From the NCBI GenBank assembly GCA_031772625.1, contig CM062816.1, positions 631,315,269-631,379,268 on the forward strand: a DNA stretch of 64,000 nucleotides, read 5' to 3'. Positions 1 to 11,417 of the stretch are shown here, one piece after another. The notes under the pieces are model-generated. The model made no database searches. It saw nothing but the letters and a program-made list of their open reading frames with translations, and had not been told where the DNA came from. Source of the DNA: Pinus tabuliformis (lineage: Eukaryota; Streptophyta; Pinopsida; Pinales; Pinaceae). The position numbers and the translations under genes are program-made. The first letter of the stretch is position 1. Each line of letters starts with the position of its first letter.

Positions 1-3000
1 CTCTTTCAAAGTTTTTATTAGGGTTCTATGTCAAGTTTTTTATGGTTTCAGTAGGTCTTAAAATAAAAAACTTTGAACATTGGTTGGTGTGTCTAGGTCA
101 GTGCTACTCCCGTCAACATTCATGGGTATCATTATTCATCATGGTCATGTCATTTTTCAAGTGTTACAGGTCATGAATCAGTTAAAATGTCATATTATGG
201 GTCTTGGTCTACGTCTTCACCTGTTTTGTCATCACCATGTCAATTTCAAGTAAAAAGAGATATGTTTACTGTCTTGAGTCCTCATATAAAGAGAGTTAGC
301 ATCTTAGGGAGAAAATGTAATAAAGGTAAAGGTAATACTTTAGTTCATAAAAATATTGCTCCAATCAATGAGGTGTGATGCCATGTCATGACATATGCCA
401 AAAAAGATGTTTTTGAGTTTTAAAGGATCTTTCAAGCATTTCTTTCACTCATCTCATTTGTATAGAGCTCCAATTGGTCATTGAAAGCCTTCCAAGCAAA
501 CTCAGCATCAATTTCTACTCTCAAAGGGTGTTTTGCATCCTCTCGCTATGTTTTTACCGCCTCATGCTGCATTTTGTGTCTTCCATCTTCGTTTTCAACC
601 TCACGTTGTGTTTTCTCTAGATCGATATGTTTTCAGTGTGTGAAGCAAAGGAACAACTCCAAACATTCTCTGTTGTAGGTGAAGCTCTCCTCAGCTCAGT
701 TACAAGTAAGTTTAAGCAAAACAACACCTCCACTCATTAGTTTTTTCAGCCTTTTAGTGGGGAACCCTCTCCTAGGGTTTCACGCTACGTTCTTGGTTTA
801 GCACTATTGTTTACTTTGCACACAACAAAACCTATTTCCCTACACATTTTACCCTTCCCGAAACTCAAGCACACTTCCCCTAGCTTTCCTTATCCCTCCT
901 CCATCATTCCCCAAAGTCCTAGAGCTAACTCTAGTCTGTAGGCTATGTTTTTGGGAGAAATCAGGGTTAGGGATGTGTTTTAATTCCTACCACTTATCCC
1001 TTCACTCCCCATCTGATTTTTCACTTCCCTAAGCTTCCCAACACACCTCCATACCTCCCAAATTTTTCCTACTAAGATATCTCCTCCCTAACCCCTATAT
1101 TCCCTCACCTCAAGACACTAACCCTAATTCCTTGTTTCCCAAGTAAAACCCTGTTTTTTTTCCCTTTTCATCCATCTAGAGTTTTGTTGTGCAAATTCAA
1201 ATCATGGAAAGTGATAAGAAGGCATATAATAACGGAGGTCAGATTTCTAGATTTGAACTAGCTCACACCCATGAAATCAATGCTTCACCATTCATCAAAA
1301 GGTCATGTGAAGAAGTGGGTTGCCTAGGGTTTTGTGAGAAAATTCAGCAAGTGGGACACCATGCCAAGTTGACAAGCCTCTTTGCCACCAAATTAAGAAG
1401 AGGAAAAGCCACAATATCAGGGATAAACTTCATCATATCAGCATAGGCGATTGGCATAATTTTTATGGTTTTGAGGTGATTTCCCACACATAGGGACAAT
1501 CTTACTTCAAAATCAGTTTCTAAAGTAAGGAAGATGAATTTGACAAAAGTGAAAGAATTTTTTGTCAATAATAGAACAAGGAAAAAAAATTCCTTCCATT
1601 TTTACACATGTATCATAGATTGGGAGATATGCAACTTTCTTGGAGACATTTCAGGAAATCAAAATTTTCCAAGTTAATTTCCTATTTTAGTCATGATTTT
1701 GTGGCACGAATTTCGAGCATATGAAAATGAATTTAAAAAAATGGAGAAAGGTTTGTCTTCAAAACAATTGTATGTACAAAACACTCTCACATTTGTGCAA
1801 ACATTTTTATGGTTATAGATATATTTCTCCATATTTGAGGCCTATTTTTGTAGAAAACCCAGAAATTTTACACAGTTTTTTGTCCAAAAAGGTAGTGTGC
1901 CCCATGCTACATTTTTGTTGGGGACCTCCCTTTGACAAAAGGTTTACATTTCTAGATTCCTTTTGACCTCCACATCAAAATTATCCAACTAGAGTTCCAC
2001 TTCAACACATTCTGGCAGGTCAAAAAGTAAAAAAAATTAGCGAAAATACACCTTTCTACCTTGTTTTTCAGCAGCACGCTACGTTTTTGGAGTAGCTGTG
2101 GGAGAATTGAATTATGGAGGTATTGGAACAATCTGTTTTAGTTTTTGAAGATTCTATGGTGTAGTGGACATGCAGAGATTTCTCCATCATTTTACAGATC
2201 CTGATTTGGAGCACGGGAACCCCTCCAAAAGCCTCTTGCAAGATGTATGCTACGTTTTCTGCAGGCATGCTACATTTTCTACAGATTCGCTACGTTTTTG
2301 CCTGGAAATCACTTTTTTCCATTTTTCTTAGTCATTTTTGAGTTTCCTTGATGTAATTACTCATGTTTGATGTGATCATGATGTATTGAGATGTAATTAT
2401 GTTTGTTAGGGTAAGAAATGAGTAGATTCATGCTTGTAATAGTGTTTATGGTCAAATGAATCAATTTATGGCCAATTTGGGAATTTGTTTTAACCTCCCT
2501 AGTCATTAGGATTGGTTGGAGGGATTTGTGTAAACTGATTCTATACTGAGGAATTCGACCCCTGAGAGAGGGGAAGATGGCTTTGTGGTCTATATGTATC
2601 TAGTTTTTAGTCAGATTCAAGGTTGAACATCAATGAGTAGAACTCTTGGAGCTTGTATTCAATTATTTTTTTACAGGAAATCAAAGGACAGTTGCAGCTA
2701 TTATTCAAGAATTCTTGTGTTGTGATTTTGTGATAATGTTTTCTCTCTGTTATAGTTTTATATGAATGATAATTTCATCTTCTTTCCATATCTATGCTTT
2801 TCAGTGATTTTCCTAAGAGGTTTTAAACAAAATTCTTAAGTTTAAGCTCTGTTTTGTTAGGAATTTCATGTTTATGTTACCTGTCTTCTGATAAATGAAT
2901 TCATGCTTTCCATGCTCATTTTGAATCTTTGTTTTTCCACCCTAAAATACATCGACAAAACCCCAAATTATCACAAAGGCATACCTACCCTGCTCCTTTA

Positions 3001-3766
3001 TATCTCTTGCAACTGAAACCTTTGATCTTTTGACCTAGTTCCATGATTTTCACTCCTGATCCAGCAAAACCATAAATTTCAAAACCCTAGATCTAAAAAT
3101 ATCTAGCCTAATATCTTTTCCTGCTCTAGCCATATTTGGCTGTGAGCTCATAGAGAGAGCCCTCTCTGGTTTGGCAGGGCTAGCTGCTAAACCCTAAGTG
3201 GTCTGAGGTTACCTCCGTCGATCTCCTTTCGTAGCCTTGAGATATTGTGGGGATAACACAGAGAAACCCATCCTACTTAATCCCTAAAACATTTTGATTA
3301 TAACATAGTATAATAATTATTATATTTATATTATAATAATATTTATATAATTATACTAGTGTTATATTATAGGGAAGAAATTTTTCAAAGTCGCTTTATG
3401 AATGGACTTGAAGACTCTTCCATTTTCTCCCATGTCATGATAGTGTGTCTTCTTATCAGGTTGTTTCATGAGGACTCTCAACCATACCATCCTTTGATCA
3501 GTTAAACCTTATTATTATAGATCTTTTATTCGATGAACCTTTGCTCCAATAATTAATGAATTCATTTTCTATTAGTTAGTCCACAATTAAGGAATTAAAG
3601 TCATTGGACCCTTCCTCCATGCATTAATCAAGTGTCACATGGTAGTGTAGTCCTTACCATTTAAATGGAAAAATTGTAAATTGATATATAAAGTAGAAAA
3701 ATTAATTGTCTAAAAACAAATTAGTCAAAACTATAATAAATATAATTTTAAAATATATTTAAAAAA
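1..3766. other. Gene-poor repeat-like DNA, no gene recognised
   Basis: No open frame longer than about 85 codons is present and none of the short ones resembles a known family. The first 3 kb has mixed composition with many T-rich and C-rich stretches, as in old retrotransposon leader or LTR sequence. From about 3300 it becomes AT-rich. A short motif recurs between 545 and 2298 and is listed separately. I cannot assign this stretch to a named element. Confidence 0.5.
545..2298 (+). repeat. Dispersed GCTACRTTTT motif, about eight copies
   Basis: The 10-mer GCTACGTTTT or a one- or two-base variant occurs near 545, 784, 942, 1906, 2078, 2249, 2269 and 2289. The last three are only about 20 bases apart. 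Spacing is otherwise irregular, so this is not a simple tandem array. The bases around each copy differ. No function is known to me. Confidence 0.5.
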
Positions 3767-5090
3767 CAATTTTGGTATGTTGCAAAGATCCTTAGACCTC
3801 TCGTTGGGAATACTGATTCTTTTATCAAGGACTCCCATGATTTTGTGAATCTTATTAGAAATGAAAGGGTAGACCAGGATGACATCTTGGTGAGTTTTGA
3901 CGTGGTATCATTATTCACCAAGATCCCCTTGGATGAAGCTATTCAAGTTATAAATGAGTTTATTGACCCAGAAACTGCAAAACTTGCTGAGATTTGTTTG
4001 CGGTCAACAATTTTCACATTTCAAGGAGATTATTATGAGCAAACATCTGGGGTGGAAATGGGATCACCCCTATCACCAATTGTGGCCAACTTATACATGG
4101 AATACTTTGAAAAGAAAGCCCTTGAAACATACCCTCTGAAGCCAGCATGGTGGAAACGATTTGTCGATGACACCAACCTAAAATGGACTCATGGTAGGAC
4201 AAAACTTGATAAGTTCTTTATGCACCTTAACTCTATCTCTCCCAAAATAAAATTTACTATGGAGCTTGAAGAAAACAATAGTATCCCATTCTTAGACGTT
4301 CTTATCATCAGGAAGGAGGATGGCTCTTTAGGACATAAAGTTTTTAGGAAATCAACTCACACAAAAAGATACCTCCACGCTGAATCCTACCATCACCCGG
4401 CCCAGAAACTTGGTGTCCTTAACACTCTTTCCATTAGAGCCCTTCGAATTTCTGACTCTGAGCATCTTGAGGAAGAGAAAAAGCATTTATCTTCCATATT
4501 TAAGGGTATAGGCTATAAAGGAAAAGACATCAAAAAAACTATAGAAAGAGCAGAAAGGAGAGTGTTATCTCAAGAACCTAAAGCCCAAGACCTTCCTCAA
4601 TGTGGTAGAGTTTTCCTACCATATATTCAAGGGGTGACAAATACGATTGCCAAAATATTAAAAAAGAAAAACATAGTCACTCAATTCTCAGCTCTTGGAA
4701 CAATAAAACAAGGAATGAGATCAGTCAAAGATGATATTGATAGACAACAACTCAAAGGGGTTTATAAAATTGATTGCTTGTGGAAAAAGTTACATAGGTG
4801 AAACAGGGTGTTCTCTACAGAAAAGACTAAAAGAACATGGAGAAGATATTAAGAATGGAAGGTCTCATAGGTTTTCCCTTGTGGAACATTCCTCAAAAAC
4901 AAAACACCAGGTTTGTTTGGAGAGTGCCTCAATTATCACCAGAGAAGAACAATACCAAAGACGGAAGATTAGGGAGGCTCTCTCAAAATTATAAAACACC
5001 CATAGAATCTCAATAGGGCCAACGATATCGAGATTAGTGGAAGTTGACTTCCTATAATCAAAGGGATTAGGACCACCAGTACATCTCAAG
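3767..5090 (+). pseudogene. Penelope-like element relic: reverse transcriptase plus GIY-YIG endonuclease
   Basis: This is the 3' part of a Penelope-like retroelement pol gene. Reading is open from about 3767 (frame of VAKILRPLVG) to 4801. Reverse transcriptase blocks appear in order: motif A (LVSFDVVSLFTKIPLDEA), motif B (MGSPLSPIVANLYMEY), motif C as FVDD and the following PFLDVLIIR block. The N-terminal fingers are missing, so the copy is 5'-truncated. Near 4775 the reading shifts frame into a GIY-YIG nuclease domain (CGKSYIGETG, then RLKEH) ending in KIREALSKL at 4994. Homology continues past that stop in another frame to about 5090 (NLNRANDIEIS), with a further stop. In cells this protein would nick DNA with the GIY-YIG domain and prime reverse transcription there. 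The RT plus GIY-YIG order is diagnostic of endonuclease-bearing PLEs. Truncation, frameshift and stops make it inactive. Confidence 0.9.
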
Positions 5091-5099
5091 TAATCAGGT

Positions 5100-5880
5100 A
5101 ACTGCTTCCCTCCTATTATATTACATTATATCCTTCTGATCTCATAAAAATAAAAATAAAAGTACAAATAAAAATAAAATAAAATAAGTTATTATTATGA
5201 TTCTTAATTCCATTATAATAATTAATTATAGACTAGTTACAATAATAATAATAATAATTCATTTATGATAATAATTAGTATCAATTAATATTTTTAGCAA
5301 CAATTAATTATTATAAATCATTTAGTTTACTAACCAATAAATCTAGAATGAAAAAACAATAATAATAATTAGTCATTATAATATCTATTTATTAATTTAT
5401 TAATGAATTAATTTATAATAAAATAATTTCAAGTTATCCTATATTAAGATAATAAAAATAATTATCATTATTAGCATGTAAAATAATTATTACTATATAA
5501 TTATAATATATATTAACAATTTAATTAATTAAATCTAATATAATTAGTGATTACATTAAAATAAATTCAATCTATCTTGTATTAAAAAAATAAAATAAAA
5601 ATTATCATAATTATTAATTAATTAAAATTAAGATACATTAATAATAAATTATTTAATCATTACAATAACATTATACATAATTCATTAATTTACAATAAAA
5701 TTAATTTTAAATTTTTTTACATTCTATTAATTAGTTAAACTAATTAATAATAAAAAATACAATAAAATAATAAATACAATAATAAAACTTTAAAACATGG
5801 CTAATAATTATTATAAATAAAATAAAAAATTAATTAAAAATAAAAACAAAAATATAAAAATTTTAAAGTCGACTTCATCT
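5100..5880. other. Extremely AT-rich low-complexity DNA
   Basis: This stretch is dominated by runs of AATAAT, TTAATTAA and similar strings. No gene or recognisable element is visible. It lies directly downstream of the PLE relic and may be its decayed 3' region or the insertion target. Confidence 0.6.
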
Positions 5881-5944
5881 CTTTGAAAACAAAATATCTT
5901 AACACTATTTATCTCCTCACTGAGCTCTTCTTCTATCATCATTC

Positions 5945-5996
5945 AGCAATTGTCCTATGATGGATTCCTATTGGGATTTGAAACGTTGACAAGTAT
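5945..5996 (+). ncRNA. Probable decayed hammerhead ribozyme downstream of the first PLE relic
   Basis: TTGTC (5950-5954) can pair with GACAA (5988-5992) as stem I. Between them lie a CTGATGA-like core damaged to CTATGATGGA (5955-5964), a short imperfect stem II (ATTCC with GGGAT) and GAAAC (5980-5984). The layout matches the better-preserved hammerhead at 39670-39724. The core bases are broken, so activity is not expected. PLEs are known to carry hammerheads in their terminal repeats, which supports the reading. Confidence 0.45.
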
Positions 5997-7109
5997 GAAT
6001 ATTACTATGGATACTCCGAGATTCAACTTACAAAAAAATAAAAAATAAAATTAAAACTATTTAGGAATTTTAAAATTAAAATAAATATATCAATATAAGA
6101 TTAAGAAATTTTAAAACTAGGGAAAATGATAAGTTATGTACCTTGGGAGAATGTCATGAAAGGTAAATCAATTGTCAAGAAAATAACACATGGCATATTT
6201 GAGATGGGAAAGGATGTCATCGTCATTGTAAAAGTAAGATGAAAAAAATATTACATTCAAACGTTGTTAAAGATACGATTCAAAGTTTTGAGATCCTCAA
6301 GTCCCGCTACCCTTTGAGAAAAAAAGGGTATATATTAAATGGGCATACAAAAATAGCTAATAGCATTCCAAAGTATTTTCTGGACTATTTGGAATGGAAA
6401 ATATATACTTGTACGAGTTGGCTTTTCCACGGAAGGTCGCTGCGAGCAATGAAGGGAAATGATCACATTTTTAACATTGATCCAGACAAATTATGTGTAT
6501 CTATATTACCTTGTAGAACACTCCACAACTCTCTCCACTTCTGAATAAAATGATGCTTGCATTCGTCTACTCTGGCTCTCAAATTATTCTAATCACTTTT
6601 ACCCACATGGCCACCATACTGACAAGGCCCACCTGCATTCCGATAAGAGTTACTAAAATTCAACAAAAAATAATGAACACAAATGAAGTATGTGGAGTGG
6701 TATAAGTAAGAATTCACAATATATCATCGCTTCCATTGTCATCTGGAATGCTATACTAGGTAGCTATAGCAAGGAGCCATTCCATGTCATCCTTATTAAG
6801 CTTGGTAGATTCCAAACCCAATGCTACCTTGCACAAAAACAACAAAAAATATAAATGTAGTTACATTCACACAAGCATTGGGCACTAAAGGCCATTGAAA
6901 CCTAACTGTCTGCTACATACTAACTAGATAAATTAGAAAAAGAAAAGGAACAAGATACCCAAAATTATTATTGCAGAGACGAGGGTTGTAGAGCGAATTA
7001 ATAATATCATATCCCATCCTTAATAATAACTACCAACTGCTTGCGCAAAACGGACAATAAATAATAACTACGAGTAATGATAATATTTAACATAAAATCT
7101 TCGCTCCCC
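5997..7109. other. No gene recognised between PLE relics
   Basis: AT-rich sequence with one anonymous open frame at 6239-6544 (101 codons) that resembles no family I know. A piece near 6990-7070 (around CATATCCCATCC and CTTGCGCA) is repeated with changes near 10225-10300, so this DNA also contains a dispersed repeat. Confidence 0.5.
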
Positions 7110-7715
7110 AATTTCTTTTAGCTGGAAAATCCCATCTACTCCAAGATTTCAAAGCCAGTGGCTACTCAACCTCGCAAATCTTTAAAGCTTTCAAGTTGCT
7201 TCTAACCTTAGGACCGCTAATTCTAATCCCTCTCCCCCCGTGCCAAGTTACTCTCCCATACATCAAAGGTACCACATATCTTACAACAAAAATCTTGGCC
7301 AAGAAGAACATTAAAACCATTTTTAAGCCTCATAAAACCCTCAAGTAATTATTCTGATCAGGCAAAGACAAATCTGATCCCCATGCTAGGATCAAGAGTC
7401 TATCAGATTCCATGTTCATGTGGAAAATCATAAATTGGCCAAGTTGGTTGCCCTTTCAAAGCCCACCTCAAAGAGCACATAACTAACACCAACCATAAAT
7501 GTGTTGCTAAGTTTGCCATCGTTGAACACTCTTTTAAATCAAAGCACTTGATTTGTTTTGAGCAAGCGAAAATACTAGCCTCTGTTCCTTTTTATCACTC
7601 TCGAATTATTCGAGAAGCCCTCGAAATTGAGAAGAAGCCTAATAAATTTAATAGGGAGGATGGATTCAGGCTTAGCCATTCATGGCAACCGATTATCCAC
7701 CATCTCACTCATTAA
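7110..7715 (+). pseudogene. Second Penelope-like element relic: linker and GIY-YIG endonuclease
   Basis: Conceptual translation across stops gives the C-terminal half of a PLE protein. An upstream piece reads GYSTSQIFKAF. It is followed by VTLPYIKGTTYLTTKILAKK and TIFKPHKTLK, the linker after the reverse transcriptase. The GIY-YIG nuclease then reads VYQIPCSCGKS, a stop where the YIG tyrosine belongs, IGQVGCPFKAHLKEH, and a tail with SFKSKHLICFEQAKILA, RIIREALEIEKKPNKFNRED and HSWQPII before TAA at 7713-7715. At least one frameshift lies near 7370, and there are stops near 7350 and at the catalytic tyrosine. The sequence differs clearly from the relic at 3767-5090, so it is a different PLE lineage rather than a local duplicate. 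No reverse transcriptase core is recognisable upstream. Confidence 0.85.
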
Positions 7716-8365
7716 ATTCCCCCCTCCCTTAGTTACCTTCTTTCCCTTTGGTTTATTTTTTGTTTTGAAAAAAACCCTCCCTTCTCCTTTCTTATATATC
7801 TTTATTTATTATTCAACATTTTTTTATGATTAATTATTTGTCTTTCCTTTCTAACCTTTCTATCATTCATTTTAGTTTTTTTAAATGTTTTTATCTTCCC
7901 TTTATTCTCTTTCTATGTTAATGTGCCCCTCAACTTTTATCCTTCCCTCTTTAATCTAGCCTTGGTATATTATATTAGTAATTATAATTTTATTTAATTT
8001 AAATCATTCTAATCTATTTAACAACTTTTCAAATTTGTTATTTTAAAAATTCCTAAATATCAATTTGACTTTATTTGCATTTGACTGGGTTTAAATCACA
8101 AATAACTATTTTAATCAATAATTACTTTAATCTAATTTAACCATTATTTCTAATTAGTTTATTCTAAATTCTTATTTAACCTTTGACTAAATTTAAGTTT
8201 TCTCTAAACTTATTTTAAATCCTTATGTTTAAATTTATTAATTACCTTAAACGTGTCTTAACAACTATTTCTAATTAATAATTCTAAATTATTATTTTTC
8301 ATCTTAACCTTTGACCTATTTTAATTCTCTTTAATTCTTACCCACAGACCCCTATTTCCTCTTCC

Positions 8366-8458
8366 TATAAAAGGGTTCTTCAACACTCGTTTAATTATAT
8401 AGCTCTTTGGTGCACGATGATGGATGGAGTAACCATAAAAAAGTTGGACAGATCGAAA
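8366..8458 (+). other. TATA-like box and possible decayed hammerhead after the second PLE relic
   Basis: TATAAAAGG at 8366-8374 is followed about 40 bases later by GCACGATGATGGATGG, a short stem (ATGG with CCAT around AGTAA) and an A-run leading to GTTGGACAGATC (to about 8453). This resembles the promoter-plus-hammerhead order of PLE terminal repeats, but the CTGATGA core and GAAA are both damaged. The rest of 7716-8484 shows no gene. Confidence 0.3.
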
Positions 8459-8484
8459 ACACTACACATCTCATTTCTAGAAAT

Positions 8485-9051
8485 CTCCAACAACAATATG
8501 ATTAACTATGGAAACTTCAAATTGCTTAAATTTTTATATTTCAATAGTAAATTTAATTTTTTTCCTATCAAAGTTAAAAAATCTCATCTCAGTTAAATAT
8601 GAGTCTTATAACCAAATAACTTATTATTCGTTGCTCTTATTCACTATTCACTATCCCTTTGTGTGATACTTCGAGCTTGCATATTGAACTCTCCATAAAC
8701 ATGTTTAAGTAAAATATATTGAAATAAATTCAATCCTTTTAAGTTGTTAAAAGTTGAGCGGTAGAGTTAGACTCCAACAACAATATGATTAACTATGGAA
8801 GCCTCAAATTGCTTAAATTTTTATCTTTCAATAGTAAATTTAAATTTTTTCTTATCAAAGTTAGAAAAATCTCATCTCAGTTAAAAATGAGTCTTATAAC
8901 CAAATAACTCATTATTCGTTGCTCTTATTCACTATTCACTATCCCTTTCTATGATACCTCCACATTGAACTCTCCATAAACATGTTTAAGTAAAATATAT
9001 TGAAATAAATTCAATCCTTTTAAGTGGTTAAAAATTGAGCAGTAAAGTTAG
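8485..9051. repeat. Tandem duplication, 287-bp period, two units
   Basis: Unit one (8485-8771) and unit two (8772-9051) both start CTCCAACAACAATATGATT and align almost throughout, with scattered substitutions and a short deletion in unit two near 8960. Both end close to GTTAGA. No coding potential is seen. Confidence 0.9.
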
Positions 9052-11294
9052 AAACTTTGCACAAGTGAAGAATCAAAATAACTAAAATTACAGTAGAGAA
9101 AAAGAGACTGGATGTTCTAACTCTATCTCACAATCAAGCTTTGTCATTAATAAAGTGTCAAACATCAAACAACAAAACACCTCGTTCCCCAGATAGAGGT
9201 GCATCTTAATGGAAAGATCCCAATTTTTGGACTTAGACTTATGCTTCAAAGAAATCGGGTTTCATGTTACAACAAAATTTCATTAAAAAGGGCATTGAAT
9301 AAACCGAAGTCTAATGGTTTCTTGAAAATGATATGTCTATTAGATTCATTCAATTTTTTTGAATATGTTATAATCATATGAAATTTTTTTATCTGTATTC
9401 CACCATTTTGCTACCTTCTCTTTTTTTGCGGGAATAGTGTTTTATATCCTTAACATATAGTGTATTTGAAAGGAATTTTGTTGAATATTTACTTCATCTC
9501 TTAATCTAGTAAGTTAGCCAAAGCATTGTTTTGTTTTAAGGATAAAATTAGGATAGAATTGTGTTGAACACAATAATGTTGTTATTAGTGAACTCTAAGC
9601 ATTATTACAATAATATATGCATTGTTAGTTCATCATATTGTTTAGATTTTTCATTTCATCTTTGTAATCTTACATTAAGTCATATATAAAAGTTTGTTTT
9701 TTGTAAGAGATAATTTTAAGTGATTTTTTTAAAAATTAACGTGAAAATTTTATGATATAAATCTAGAATTTCAATAAATCCTTATCAAATTTAATATAAA
9801 ATTAATTTGAAATATATTTAGAAATCCAAAATCAAAAAATTTATAATAATATTATTTTTAGTATACTTTTAATATAGTTCAATATTATAAATTTTTGTCT
9901 TTCTTAAATATATATTTTCCAACTTAATTTTTTGTCTTTCTTAAATATATATTTTTCCAACTTAATTTAAAACATTGTATTAATTATAGATTTAATTTTT
10001 ATAGTAATAAAATTATGATTTTTTTATATTCAAAAATATATTTTGAATTAAATAAATTACAATCTCAATGAAAAAAATATAAAACAATTAAATTATACGC
10101 TTCAAAATTATTAAGCTTATATCATAAGTATTAAAATCTAATAAAACAAAATAACGGATAAATTAAAAAATCTATATTATAAAATCTCCGCCACGCAGTA
10201 ACAAAATACACTAACCAAAAAATGATAATATCATATCCCATCCTCCACAATAACCGTCAATTGCTTGCGCAGAACTTACCAGAAATAACAATGGGAAGTA
10301 ATCACTATTGCACACATGTCGGCGGTGGCTTAGAATTGGGCTAAAAAGATCAATTATTTCATTATGCTCCATTAGGCTTATCATGAAAGTGGAAATAAGT
10401 TTTCCAAAATATAAATTAATATGGACTTATCATGAAAATGGAAATAAGTCCTCTAAAATATTAACCAATGAAATAATTACAAATTATTTTTTAAATAATG
10501 TTAAAATATAAATATATATTTTATAAACATTCTAAGATATATTGATCAAACTTAAATTAATAAGTAATCAAAAGTAAATGGATTGTTAAAATCTTGCCTT
10601 GAAATGAAGTAATAATACTCTCATTATTTTATATTATTTATTACTTAATTATGAATTAATGTAATAACCTCATAAGCCTTTCTTGTGCCGATTAAAATAT
10701 TATCATTGTTATATTATATTATATCATAATGATGTCTACGATAATTCCCATTGGATAACTTGTGTTAAGCTCTTTTTGTCTGCAACTCTTTAGTTTGGTT
10801 AGGCTTGCACAATTCCCAAGTATCAAGTGGTGGGATCTACTCATCAAATTGTTTTTGACTTTGCAGAGGTATATATACTACTGGTTTTGACTTTGCAGAG
10901 GTATATATATTATTGCTTTGACATTATATATAAGTCAAAAGGTATATATATTTTCACTGCTTTGACATTATTGGGTTGAAAGGCACTCTATAACTTAGTA
11001 TAGCAGAGGCATTTTAAAATTTAGTATAGCGGAGATATGTGTAATGTATATTCAGCGAAGATATGTGTAATGTAAGTAAGTAATATAATGTATGTACATT
11101 TGTCAACATTTTTTTAAAGTAATCTATTACAACTAAAAGAGTCACTTTATAACTTATTATATCAGAGATATGTGTAATGTAAGTAATATAATGTATCAAC
11201 ATTTTTCTAATGTACTCTATTACAACTAAAAGTAAATGTGTAACTAAAAAATATACAAAATGCAATTTCATATTAATATATAATAATTATTATT
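9052..11294. other. AT-rich DNA with small tandem repeats, no gene
   Basis: No protein family is recognisable. Local repeats include a ~36-bp pair at about 9892-9967 (TTGTCTTTCTTAAATATATA core), a pair around TTTGACTTTGCAGAGGTATA near 10850-10910, and a ~120-bp imperfect pair within 11020-11240 (AGATATGTGTAATGTAAGTA core). Confidence 0.6.
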
Positions 11295-11417
11295 ATTAAT
11301 TATATAATTTTTATTTTTTTTTAACTGAAACGGTTGTGTTTTATTGAGAATTCCAGGTTGGGCAAAGCCTAATCAACCAGATTACAATTCATGGATTTAC
11401 ATGAGCTCCTCTCCTAG

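Noticed and set aside
1189..1446. 85-codon open frame
   Set aside because: It matches no family, overlaps an opposite-strand frame of similar length, and lies in repeat-like DNA.
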